Below are positions 34,165 to 42,497 of a stretch of 64,000 nt of DNA, piece after piece (within the stretch, counting starts at the first letter, position 1; each line of letters begins with the position of its first letter). Both the position numbers and the translations under genes were made by a program. Source of the stretch: VXNF01 sp965116465 (lineage in GTDB: Bacteria > Actinomycetota > Acidimicrobiia > Acidimicrobiales > CATQHL01); assembly GCA_965116465.1 (NCBI GenBank), contig OZ220687.1, positions 3,286,001 through 3,350,000 of the forward strand, given 5' to 3'. The notes beneath the pieces are model-generated. The model did no database searches and was not told the origin of the DNA. It worked only from the letters and a program-made list of their open reading frames with translations.

Positions 34165-35592
34165 CTACTCGGCGTCGTCGGCGGTGTCGTCCGCCTCGGC
34201 CTCCATCGCATCGGCGAGGTTGCGGAGATTCTCGGCCGTGGCTCCGCCGTCCATCTCGCCGAGATAGGCGGGAAGCTTCACGCCCACCTGGCCGGCCAGG
34301 TCCTGCAGCGGGGGCAGGGCGCCGATCAGGCTCGAGAGGAAGTTGGCCGTGCTGCTGCCGCCGTTGCCCCCGTTCCCCCCGCCGGAGTCCCACACCGTGA
34401 CCTGATCGATCTTCAGGTTGGAGATGGCCTTCACCTGCTCGGCCACGAGCGCGGGAAGTTGCTCGGCGATGAGCATCAGCGCCGCCAGTTGCGCCTCGCC
34501 CCCGGTGCGGTTCACGAGTTCGCCCAGACCTTCGGCACGGCGTGTCAGCAGGGCCAGCAGACCCATGGCCTCGGCCTCCATGAGCAGTCGCTGGCCGTCG
34601 GCCTCGCCGCCCTTGACGAAGCGGATGCGGTCGGCCTCGGCCTCGGCAAGGGTGCGCACCCGCTCGCGCTCCACCTCGGCCGGAACCACGATGTCGGCCT
34701 GCTGGGAGGCCTTCTCCCGGGAGGCGCGGGCCACCTCGGCGGCGGCCTCGGCGGCGAAGGACTCCTCCTCGGCGCGTGCCTGGGTGACGCGCTCGGCGGC
34801 GGTGGCCAACCGCTCGGCCTCGGCCTCCTTCTGCCGCCGGTCGCTGTCGGAGCGGGCCACGGTGACCTTGGCCTCGTTCTCGCCCTCGGTGGCGGTGGCG
34901 TTGGCCGACGCCACCCGGATGCGCTGCTCCCGGTTCGCCTCGGCGGCGCCGATGTCGCCGTCGCGTTCCTGCTGGGCGACCTTGATCTTGGCCTCGTTGA
35001 TGGCTCGCGCCGCCGCCTCCCGGCCCAGGGCGTCGATGTAGCCCGACTCGTCGGTGATGTCCTGGATGTTCACGTTGATGAGCCGCAGCCCGACCTTGCG
35101 CAACTCGATCTCCAGCGACTCGGTGATGTTGGTGATCAACTTCTCGCGGTCGGTGTTGATCTCCTCGATGGGCATGGTGGCGATGACCACGCGCATCTGC
35201 CCGAAGATGATGTCCCGCGACAGGTTCTCCACCTCGGCGAGGCTGAGCCCCAGCAGCCGCTCGGCGGCGTTCTGCATCACGCCGGGCTCGGTGGAGACGC
35301 CGACGGTGAACGTGGCCGGCGTGTTGACCCTGATGTTCTGCTGCGACAGCGCCCCCTGCAGTTTGATGTCGATGGAAATGGGCGTGAGGTCCAGGAAGGC
35401 GTAGCCCTGGATGATGGGCCACACGAGTGCGCCGCCGCCGTGCAGGCAGCGGGCCGACTCGCCGACGCCCCCGACCCGGCCGTAGATCACCAGGATCCGG
35501 TCGGAGGGGCAGCGCTTGTAGCGCGAGGCCACCCACAGGATGGCGATCAGGAGGATGACGACGAGGCCGACGACGAGGCCGATGACTGCCAT
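34165..35592 (-). CDS. Flotillin-like SPFH protein
   Basis: 475 residues: an N-terminal membrane helix (about 2-22), the SPFH/band-7 domain (about 25-200, with YKRCPSDRILVIYGRVG and FTVGVSTEPGVMQNAAERLL), and a long Ala/Glu-rich coiled coil (about 200-360), then a Gly-rich stretch and an acidic tail. Flotillins form large membrane cages that organise lipid microdomains. Start at 35592 is supported by AAAGGA 7 nt upstream. The upstream NfeD-like gene on the same strand is the classic partner, as in Bacillus YuaF-FloT. Confidence 0.92.
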   Translation of the reverse strand: MAVIGLVVGLVVILLIAILWVASRYKRCPSDRILVIYGRVGGVGESARCLHGGGALVWPIIQGYAFLDLTPISIDIKLQGALSQQNIRVNTPATFTVGVSTEPGVMQNAAERLLGLSLAEVENLSRDIIFGQMRVVIATMPIEEINTDREKLITNITESLEIELRKVGLRLINVNIQDITDESGYIDALGREAAARAINEAKIKVAQQERDGDIGAAEANREQRIRVASANATATEGENEAKVTVARSDSDRRQKEAEAERLATAAERVTQARAEEESFAAEAAAEVARASREKASQQADIVVPAEVERERVRTLAEAEADRIRFVKGGEADGQRLLMEAEAMGLLALLTRRAEGLGELVNRTGGEAQLAALMLIAEQLPALVAEQVKAISNLKIDQVTVWDSGGGNGGNGGSSTANFLSSLIGALPPLQDLAGQVGVKLPAYLGEMDGGATAENLRNLADAMEAEADDTADDAE

Positions 35593-35645
35593 GTGCGTTC
35601 CTTTCGGGGGATGTCGAGGGTGGCTTGGGGGGGTTCCGGGCGGCG

Positions 35646-36203
35646 CTACAGCAGCGGCTCGACGAGGACGGTCGTGGGGTCCACCACGTCGGTCACCTTG
35701 ACGCGCGTCTTGGCCGGGAGCTCCTCTCCCGCCGTGGTGTAGGCGTCGATGACCCGCATGCGGCCCTGGACCATCACCTCCACCTTCCCGGGCTTGGCGC
35801 GGTTGGCGCCCACCGGGATGTAGACGGTGCCGTTCACGCCGACCGCGCTGCGATAGTCGATGGAGCCGCTCTCGGTCATGCGGGCGAACCGCCGCCAGAT
35901 CAGCGCCACGAGGAAGAACACGGCCAGGCCGACGATTGTCGAGATCACCACCGAGAGGGTGGTGGAGTTGTCCGCCTCCTTCATGAGCACGCCCGTCCAG
36001 CCGAAGGCGAAGAAGAAGGCGGTCAGGCTGCGCAGCGACAGGTAGCCCACATCGGCGTCGGTGCCCTCGATGTCGAAGTCGAAGTCCAAGCCGACACCCA
36101 GCGCCATGAGCAGGAACTGCAGCATCAGGAAGGCGCCCGAGACGATGCCGATCAGGTAGAAGACCTGCAGGTCGCCGGTGAGGGCGTTCCACCAGTCGCC
36201 CAT
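35646..36203 (-). CDS. NfeD-like membrane protein
   Basis: 185 residues: three membrane helices (about 15-37, 58-76 and 83-105), then a soluble OB-fold-like domain with GVNGTVYIPVGANRAKPGKVEV. This is the short NfeD form without the protease domain. It lies 53 bp upstream of the flotillin gene and is likely cotranscribed with it. Known pairs act together in membrane organisation and stress tolerance. Confidence 0.82.
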   Translation of the reverse strand: MGDWWNALTGDLQVFYLIGIVSGAFLMLQFLLMALGVGLDFDFDIEGTDADVGYLSLRSLTAFFFAFGWTGVLMKEADNSTTLSVVISTIVGLAVFFLVALIWRRFARMTESGSIDYRSAVGVNGTVYIPVGANRAKPGKVEVMVQGRMRVIDAYTTAGEELPAKTRVKVTDVVDPTTVLVEPLL

Positions 36204-36387
36204 CGAGGGCCTCCCGGGTCGTCAACTCGGCGCGGAGCCGGCCACTGGGGCTCCGGCACCGCTCAGGCTACCGGCCCGGCGGCACGCCGGCCAAGGCCGA
36301 GCCCCGGGACGGAGGTGTTGTCGGGGCGTCGACGGCCGGGGTGCAGGGTCATCGGCGGTCCTCGCGCCGGCGGTACGCTCAGATGTC

Positions 36388-37698
36388 GTGGCGAGGCGGT
36401 ACTGGTTGGAGACATTGGGTTGCCCCAAGAACCAGGTCGACTCCGAGAAGCTCGCCGGCACGCTCGCCGCCGACGGGTACCGCCCGGCCGACGAGGTGGC
36501 CGAGGCGGACCTGGTGGTCGTCAACACGTGCGCCTTCATCGAGGAGGCCCGTCGCGAGTCGCTGGAGACCGTCGACAGCCTGGCGGCAGAGCGGCGCGCC
36601 GGTGCCAAGCTGGTCGTGACCGGCTGCCTGGCCGAGCGGGCCGGCGCCGGGTTGCGCCGGGACCGTCCCGAGATCGATGCGGTGGCGGGCTTCGGTGAGC
36701 CCGTTGCTCTGGGCGCCACCCGGCGCGGGCGGCGGCGCTCGCTGCAGGTCGCCGGCGGCGGACCGGTGCCGCGCATGGATCTGCTGAACCTGCCGCGGCC
36801 GCCGTCGCAGGCGCCGTGGGCCTACGTGAAGATCGCCGAGGGTTGCGACCGCCGCTGCGGGTACTGCGCCATACCCAGCTTCCGGGGATCGCAGCGCTCG
36901 CGCAGCCCGGAGTCGATCCTGGCCGAGATCGAGGCCCTCGGTGCTCACGAGGTGGTGCTGGTGGCGCAGGACCTGGCCTCCTACGGTCGTGACGGCGGTC
37001 GTGGCGAGCGGCGGCTGGTGCCGCTGGTGGAGGCGGCGCGGGAGCGGGTGCCGTGGGTGCGGCTGCTCTACCTCTACCCGTCAGACCTCACCGATGAGCT
37101 GATCGCGGCGATCCTGGCCAGCGGCGTGGCGTACTTCGACCTGTCGCTGCAGCACGCCTCCCGCCCGCTGCTGCGCCGCATGCGCCGCTGGGGTGACGGT
37201 GAGCGCTTCGCGGCGCGCATCGCCGAGATCCGCCGGGAGGCGCCGCACGCCGCCTTCCGCTCCAACTTCATCGTGGGTTATCCCGGCGAGACCGAGGAGG
37301 ACCATGACAAGTTGCTGGCCTTCGTCGCCGAGGCGCAGTTGGATTGGGTCGGCACCTTCGCCTACTCCGAGGAGCAGGGCACGTATTCGGAGGGTCTGGA
37401 CGGGCGGGTGCCCGAGTCGCTGGTCGCCGAGCGCATGGCCGAGTTGCGCGAGGTCTGTGACGAGATCACCGAGCAGCGGCGGCGCAACCTCATCGGCAGC
37501 ACGACGACCGTCCTGGTGGACCGGCCGGGGCGGGCGCGCAGCCACCGGGAGGCGCCGGAGATCGACGGGCTCGTGGAGGTCCCCGATGAGCTGGCGCCGG
37601 GTCGCTTCGTGGAGGTCGAGATAACCGGGACCGCCGGTGTCGACCTGACGGCGGCACCCCTCGCGACGGTTGGGACCGGTAGGGAGGCCGCTCCGTGA
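36388..37698 (+). CDS. rimO: Ribosomal protein S12 methylthiotransferase
   Basis: Adds a methylthio group to the conserved Asp of ribosomal protein S12. 436 residues: N-terminal MTTase domain with three Cys (LGCPKNQVDSE, VVNTCAFIEEAR, VTGCLAER) binding the auxiliary cluster, radical SAM domain with CDRRCGYCAIPSFRG, and a C-terminal TRAM domain (EVPDELAPGRFVEVEITG). LGCPKNQVDSE and the short TRAM favour RimO over MiaB. GTG start; the stop overlaps pgsA by 4 nt. Confidence 0.95.
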   Translation: MARRYWLETLGCPKNQVDSEKLAGTLAADGYRPADEVAEADLVVVNTCAFIEEARRESLETVDSLAAERRAGAKLVVTGCLAERAGAGLRRDRPEIDAVAGFGEPVALGATRRGRRRSLQVAGGGPVPRMDLLNLPRPPSQAPWAYVKIAEGCDRRCGYCAIPSFRGSQRSRSPESILAEIEALGAHEVVLVAQDLASYGRDGGRGERRLVPLVEAARERVPWVRLLYLYPSDLTDELIAAILASGVAYFDLSLQHASRPLLRRMRRWGDGERFAARIAEIRREAPHAAFRSNFIVGYPGETEEDHDKLLAFVAEAQLDWVGTFAYSEEQGTYSEGLDGRVPESLVAERMAELREVCDEITEQRRRNLIGSTTTVLVDRPGRARSHREAPEIDGLVEVPDELAPGRFVEVEITGTAGVDLTAAPLATVGTGREAAP

Positions 37699-38306
37699 CG
37701 GCGCCGGCGCCCGGAATCGGTCTCGGACTGGCGACTCCCGCGAACCTCATCACGCTGGCGCGCATCGGCGCCTCGCCGGTGCTCTTCTGGCTGATCCTGC
37801 GGGCCACCGACGACGGCGGGTCTTCCTGGGTCGCCGTGGCGATCGCTCTGGTGTTCGCCGCCTCCGATGCCTGGGACGGGCACCTGGCCCGCATCACCGG
37901 CACGGTCACCCGCGCGGGCGCCTTCCTGGACCCGCTGGCCGACAAGGTCGTTGTGCTCGGTTCGATGGCCTGCCTCGCCACCATCGGCCGGGTGAGTTGG
38001 ATCCCCGTTGCGCTGATCGCCGCCCGGGAGGCGTGGATGAGCGGGTACCGGGTGCGTTGCGCCCGCCGCGGCGTCTCCGTTCCGGCCCGCCGCTCGGCCA
38101 AGTGGAAGGTCATCCTCCAGGGACTCGCGGTGATCCTCACTCTGGTCCCGCCCCTCGCCGCCGAGAACGCCCCGGCCCGCGAGGGGTTCATCCTCGCCGT
38201 CTGGTGGCTGGCTGTCGCGGCCACCGTGGGAACCGGCCTGCTCTATCTCCTCGACGGCCACAGAGCGGCCGATACGAGCGGGGACGCCGGCGGAGACCCC
38301 CGATGA
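37695..38306 (+). CDS. pgsA: CDP-alcohol phosphatidyltransferase (phosphatidylglycerophosphate synthase)
   Basis: 203 residues, several membrane helices. The CDP-alcohol motif is SDAWDGHLAR followed by GAFLDPLADK, containing the four metal-binding Asp residues. This family forms phosphatidylglycerol phosphate from CDP-diacylglycerol and glycerol phosphate. Position between rimO and cinA matches the common pgsA-cinA order. Other alcohol acceptors cannot be excluded by sequence alone. Confidence 0.9.
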   Translation: MTAPAPGIGLGLATPANLITLARIGASPVLFWLILRATDDGGSSWVAVAIALVFAASDAWDGHLARITGTVTRAGAFLDPLADKVVVLGSMACLATIGRVSWIPVALIAAREAWMSGYRVRCARRGVSVPARRSAKWKVILQGLAVILTLVPPLAAENAPAREGFILAVWWLAVAATVGTGLLYLLDGHRAADTSGDAGGDPR

Positions 38307-39550
38307 GGTGCGAGGTCGTGGCGGTGGGCACCGAGCTGCTGCTCGGGCAGGTGGTCGACACCAACTCGTCGTGGATCGGTGAGCACCTTGCCGGGCTCGG
38401 CATCGATTCGTACTACCAGACGAAGGTCGGCGACAACCTCGACCGGATCTGCGCCGTGCTCCGCACGGCCGTGGCGCGCAACGACTTCGTCGTCGTCTGC
38501 GGCGGCCTGGGACCCACTCCCGATGACATCACCCGGGACGCGCTCGCCGCCGTCATGGGGGTGGAGCTTCGCCGCGACCCCGAGCTCGTCGAGCGCATCT
38601 CGGCCAAGTTCTGGCGGCGCGGTCGCTCGATGCCCGCCAACAACCTGCAGCAGGCCGACGTTCCCGAAGGGGCCGCGGTCATTCCGGTCTTCCCGGGAAC
38701 CGCTCCGGGCCTCGCCTGCCCGATCGGCGAGACCGTCGTCTACGCCGTTCCCGGTGTGCCGTGGGAGATGAAGGAGATGATGGCCGGTTGGATCGCGGAG
38801 GACATGCGGCGCCGGGCGGGCGTCTCGGGGGTGATCCAGAGCCGCACACTGCGCACGTGGGGCGAATCCGAGGGCGGCCTCGCCGAACGGCTGGGCGGCG
38901 TCATCGACCGGCTCGACGCCTCGGGCACGGTGACACTGGCCTTCCTGGCCTCGGGAATCGAGGGACTGAAAGTGCGGCTCACCGCCAAGGCGGACACGGT
39001 CGCCGAGGCCTCGGCGATGCTCGACGCCGAGGAGGCCGCCGTGCGGGCGGCCATCGACGACCACCTGGTGTTCGGCATCGACGAGGAGACCATGGAGACG
39101 GCGGTCCTCGACCTGTGCCGCCGGGCGGGTCTCACCCTTGCCACCGCGGAGTCGCTCACAGGGGGGATGATCGCCGCGCGCCTGACCGCCGTGGCGGGCG
39201 CCAGCGAAGTCTTCCGGGGGTCGCTGGTGACCTACGCCTCGGAGTCCAAGCGCAGCCTCCTGGGCGTTCCGGCCGGTCCCGTCGTGTCCGAGCAGGCGGT
39301 GCGGGCGATGGCCCAGGGGGCGTGCGAGCAGCTGGGCGCCGATTGCTCGGTTGCGGTGACCGGCGTCGCCGGTCCCGCTTCAGCCGACGGCACCGAGCCC
39401 GGCACGGTCTGGATGGCCACGTCGGTGGACGGCGAGATCGAGGCGCGCCGTCACCACTTCCCGTTCGACCGGGAACGGACGCGCCAGTTCACGACCATCG
39501 GCGTCCTGAACGAGCTCCGCCTGCGCCTGTTGAGCCGCGCCGCCTCCTAG
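38303..39550 (+). CDS. cinA: CinA-family protein (NMN deamidase/ADP-ribose pyrophosphatase type)
   Basis: 415 residues of two domains. The N-terminal MoaB/MogA-like COG1058 half has VGTELLLGQVVDTNSSW, CGGLGPTPDDITRDAL and VPGVPWEMKEMM. The C-terminal CinA domain (about 265-415) has TAESLTGGMIAARLT and VTGVAGPASADGTEPGTVW, the pyridine-nucleotide amidase signature. In studied bacteria it recycles NAD breakdown products; it was first noted through competence. ATG overlaps pgsA (ATGA). Confidence 0.94.
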   Translation: MRCEVVAVGTELLLGQVVDTNSSWIGEHLAGLGIDSYYQTKVGDNLDRICAVLRTAVARNDFVVVCGGLGPTPDDITRDALAAVMGVELRRDPELVERISAKFWRRGRSMPANNLQQADVPEGAAVIPVFPGTAPGLACPIGETVVYAVPGVPWEMKEMMAGWIAEDMRRRAGVSGVIQSRTLRTWGESEGGLAERLGGVIDRLDASGTVTLAFLASGIEGLKVRLTAKADTVAEASAMLDAEEAAVRAAIDDHLVFGIDEETMETAVLDLCRRAGLTLATAESLTGGMIAARLTAVAGASEVFRGSLVTYASESKRSLLGVPAGPVVSEQAVRAMAQGACEQLGADCSVAVTGVAGPASADGTEPGTVWMATSVDGEIEARRHHFPFDRERTRQFTTIGVLNELRLRLLSRAAS

Positions 39551-39563
39551 CACCGGCGATAGC

Positions 39564-41162
39564 TTGAGCGACGTGGTGAATGGCGCGGCGGGCGAGGTCC
39601 ACGCTGCGATCGATGTGGGGACGAATTCCTTCCACCTCGTCGTCGCCAGGGTCAGCCCGAGCGGCGGCCTGGAGATCCTCTGCCGGGACAAGGAGGTGGT
39701 GCGCCTGGGATCCGGCTCGGGCGATATGCGCCATCTGACGCCCGAGGCCATAGACCGGGGGATCGGTGCCCTGCGCGGCCTGGTCAAGACGGCGGCCTCC
39801 TACGGTGCTGACGTGCGGGCGGTGGCGACGAGTGCGGTCCGCGAGGCCGAGAACCGCCGCGAGTTCCTCGACCGCGCCGCTGCCGAGGCCGGAATCGAGG
39901 TGGAGGTCATCTCCGGCACCGAGGAGGCTCGCCTGATCCATCTGGGCGTGGTGCAGGCGCTGTCGGTGTACGACCGGCAGATCCTGGTCGCCGACATCGG
40001 CGGCGGCAGCACCGAGTTGCTCGTCGGGCGGGGGGCACTGCCCCTGGCGGCGCGCAGCGTCAAACTCGGGCACGTCCGCCTCACGGAGCGCTTCTTCCCC
40101 GGTGGCGTCGCCGACGACGCCGCGGTCGCCGACTGTCGCGCCTACGTGCGGTCGTTCCTGACCCCCGTGGGTCACGATCTGGGGCCCCTCGGCTACGAGA
40201 TGGCGGTGGGCAGTTCGGGGACGATCGCCACGATCGCCCAGATGGCCGAGTACCTGCGCGACGGTCGAGCGGACCGCTGGCTCAACAACGTCTCCTTCAG
40301 CCGCAACCAGTTGGCCGAGGTCACCGATGCCGTGCTCTCGGCGCCGACCCCCGAGTCACGCCGCGCCATCGGCGGCCTCGACGAGCGCCGAGTCGACGTC
40401 ATCGTGGCGGGCGTCCTGCTCCTGGAGGGGGTGTTCGAGTGCTTCCGGATCCCGTCGATCACCGTTTCGGGCTACGCCCTGCGCGAGGGCGTGTTGCTGG
40501 ACGGGGTGCATGCGGGCGGTAACGGTGACGCCTTCCACCATCTCAGCGACATCCGGCGGGAATCGGTGCTGCGCATCGCCGAGGACTACGACGAGGAGCG
40601 CCCGCACGTCCAGCGGGTCACCGATCTGGCGCTGCAGTTGTTCGACTCGCTCGGAGCCCTGCACCGCTTCGGGCTCTACGAGCGGGACCTGCTGGAGGCC
40701 GCCGGGATGCTGCACAACGTGGGGCGCTTCATCTCCCGCGGGGCGCACCACAAGCACAGCTACTACGTGATCCGCAGCAGCGACCGGCTGCTCGGCTTCA
40801 CCGAGCGCGAGGTGGAGCTGGTGGCCCTCGTGGCGCGCTACCAGCGCAAAGCGCTGCCGCGGCTGGGCCACGCCGAGTTCGCCGCCCTGAACGTGGCCGA
40901 CCGCGCCAGGGTGCAGTTGCTGGCGGGGATCCTCCGCATCGCCATCGCGCTCGACCGCACCCGCAGCGGCGCCGTGAGCGGCCTGACGGCCGACGTTGGC
41001 GAGGCCCTCGTCATCACCTGCCGCACCGCACCGGGCGCCGACGCCACGGTGGAGCTGTACACGGCCAACCAGCGAAGCGAGTTGCTGGCCGCGGCGACGG
41101 GACTGGCCGTCCGGGTCACCGCGGAGAGCCCGGTCCCCGCCGGAGCCGGCCCCGCGGGCTAG
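39564..41162 (+). CDS. ppx: Exopolyphosphatase/pppGpp phosphohydrolase (Ppx/GppA)
   Basis: 532 residues. An actin-like Ppx/GppA domain (about 10-310) shows AIDVGTNSFHLVVA, GTEEARLIHLG and VADIGGGSTELLVG. A C-terminal HD-type helical domain (about 330-505) contains AGMLHNVGRFISRGAHHKHS, a family phosphohydrolase motif. It would hydrolyse polyphosphate or pppGpp. TTG start chosen from context; a GTG three codons later is possible. The stop overlaps the 3' end of convergent proA by 4 nt. Confidence 0.9.
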   Translation: MSDVVNGAAGEVHAAIDVGTNSFHLVVARVSPSGGLEILCRDKEVVRLGSGSGDMRHLTPEAIDRGIGALRGLVKTAASYGADVRAVATSAVREAENRREFLDRAAAEAGIEVEVISGTEEARLIHLGVVQALSVYDRQILVADIGGGSTELLVGRGALPLAARSVKLGHVRLTERFFPGGVADDAAVADCRAYVRSFLTPVGHDLGPLGYEMAVGSSGTIATIAQMAEYLRDGRADRWLNNVSFSRNQLAEVTDAVLSAPTPESRRAIGGLDERRVDVIVAGVLLLEGVFECFRIPSITVSGYALREGVLLDGVHAGGNGDAFHHLSDIRRESVLRIAEDYDEERPHVQRVTDLALQLFDSLGALHRFGLYERDLLEAAGMLHNVGRFISRGAHHKHSYYVIRSSDRLLGFTEREVELVALVARYQRKALPRLGHAEFAALNVADRARVQLLAGILRIAIALDRTRSGAVSGLTADVGEALVITCRTAPGADATVELYTANQRSELLAAATGLAVRVTAESPVPAGAGPAG

Positions 41163-42451
41163 CCGCGGATCTGGCCGTCGCCGCGGATGACGTTCTTCAC
41201 CGCGGTGAGGTGAACGAGGCCCATCGGCCCGCGGACATGCAGCTTCTGGGTGCTGATGCCGATCTCGGCGCCGTAGCCCATCTCCTCGCCGTCGACGAAA
41301 CGGCTCGAGGCGTTGACGAGCACGCAGGCGGCGTCCACCTCGGCGCAGAATCGGCGTGCGGCCTCCTCGTCGGCGGTCACGATCACCTCCGAGTGCCGGG
41401 TCCCGTACCGGTTGACGTGATCGATGGCCGCATCGAGTGAGTCGACCACACGGACGGAGAGTTTGTAGTCCAGGAACTCGGTTCCGTAGTCGGACTCCTC
41501 GGCAGCCCCGATGCTCGGCGCCAGCGCCCGGGAAGCCTCGTCGCCGACCATCTCCACCGTCGGCATGGCCTGCACCAGTCGCGGGAGGAAGTCGGCGGCC
41601 TCGGCGGCGTGCACGACGAGCGACTCGGTGGCGTTGCAGACCGACGGGCGCTGGGTCTTGCCGTTCACGACGATCGAGGTGGCCATGTCCAGGTCGGCGC
41701 CGCGGTCCACGTAGACGTGGCAGTTGCCGTCACCGTCCAGGATGAACGGAACGGTGGCGTTCTCCATGATGGAGCGGATGAGAGCGGGCCCGCCGCGGGG
41801 GATGAGGCAGTCCACGTAGTCGCTGAGACGCATGAACTCCACCGCCGCCTCGCGGCTGGTGTCGTCCACGAGAACGAGGGCGTCCGCAGGGACGCCGTGG
41901 GCGACGTAGGCCCGGCGCAGGGCCTCGGCGATGACCAGGTTCGAGCGGATGGCCATGGACGAGCCCCGCAGGAAGGCCACGTTGCCGGACTTGAGGCACA
42001 GGCCGGCGGCGTCGCTGGTGACGTTCGGCCGGCTCTCGTAGACGATCGCCACGACGCCGAGGGGCACCCGTACCTGCTGGATGTGCAGGCCGTTGGGGCG
42101 CACTTCGCTGGAGACGACGGTACCCACCGGGTCCGGCAGGTCGGCCACCTGGCGGAGGCCACCGGCCATTCCGGCGACGCGGGCGGAGGTGAGACGAAGC
42201 CGGTCCAGCAGGGTCGCCGAGATGCCGGCCTCCTTGGCGGCCGCCAGGTCGCCCTCGTTGGCCTCCAGCAGATCATCGCCGCTGGCCAGCAACTCATCCG
42301 CCGCCGCCCGCAGCGCCTCGTTCTTGGCACCCGTCGAGGTGCCGGCCAGCAGCGGCGCCACCGCCTTGGCGCGCCGGCCGAGGTCTTCCATCGCCTGTCG
42401 CCTGGTCGTTGCCTTGCCGTGTGCGGTCGTAACCGCCGCGGATGCCGCCAC
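41159..42451 (-). CDS. proA: Gamma-glutamyl phosphate reductase
   Basis: Second step of proline synthesis, reducing gamma-glutamyl phosphate with NADPH. 430 residues of the aldehyde dehydrogenase superfamily. Catalytic Cys lies in QRPSVCNATES; VPLGVVAIVYESRPNVT, LIPRGGPALIR and GYGAEIGISTQKLHVRGPMG are family hallmarks. GTG start. Diverges from murJ with 46 bp between. It is separated from proB by six unrelated genes. Confidence 0.97.
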   Translation of the reverse strand: MAASAAVTTAHGKATTRRQAMEDLGRRAKAVAPLLAGTSTGAKNEALRAAADELLASGDDLLEANEGDLAAAKEAGISATLLDRLRLTSARVAGMAGGLRQVADLPDPVGTVVSSEVRPNGLHIQQVRVPLGVVAIVYESRPNVTSDAAGLCLKSGNVAFLRGSSMAIRSNLVIAEALRRAYVAHGVPADALVLVDDTSREAAVEFMRLSDYVDCLIPRGGPALIRSIMENATVPFILDGDGNCHVYVDRGADLDMATSIVVNGKTQRPSVCNATESLVVHAAEAADFLPRLVQAMPTVEMVGDEASRALAPSIGAAEESDYGTEFLDYKLSVRVVDSLDAAIDHVNRYGTRHSEVIVTADEEAARRFCAEVDAACVLVNASSRFVDGEEMGYGAEIGISTQKLHVRGPMGLVHLTAVKNVIRGDGQIRG

Positions 42452-42497
42452 GGTGTGCCTCCCGAGTGCTCTGAGCAGCGCTGATTACGCTCTTGTT

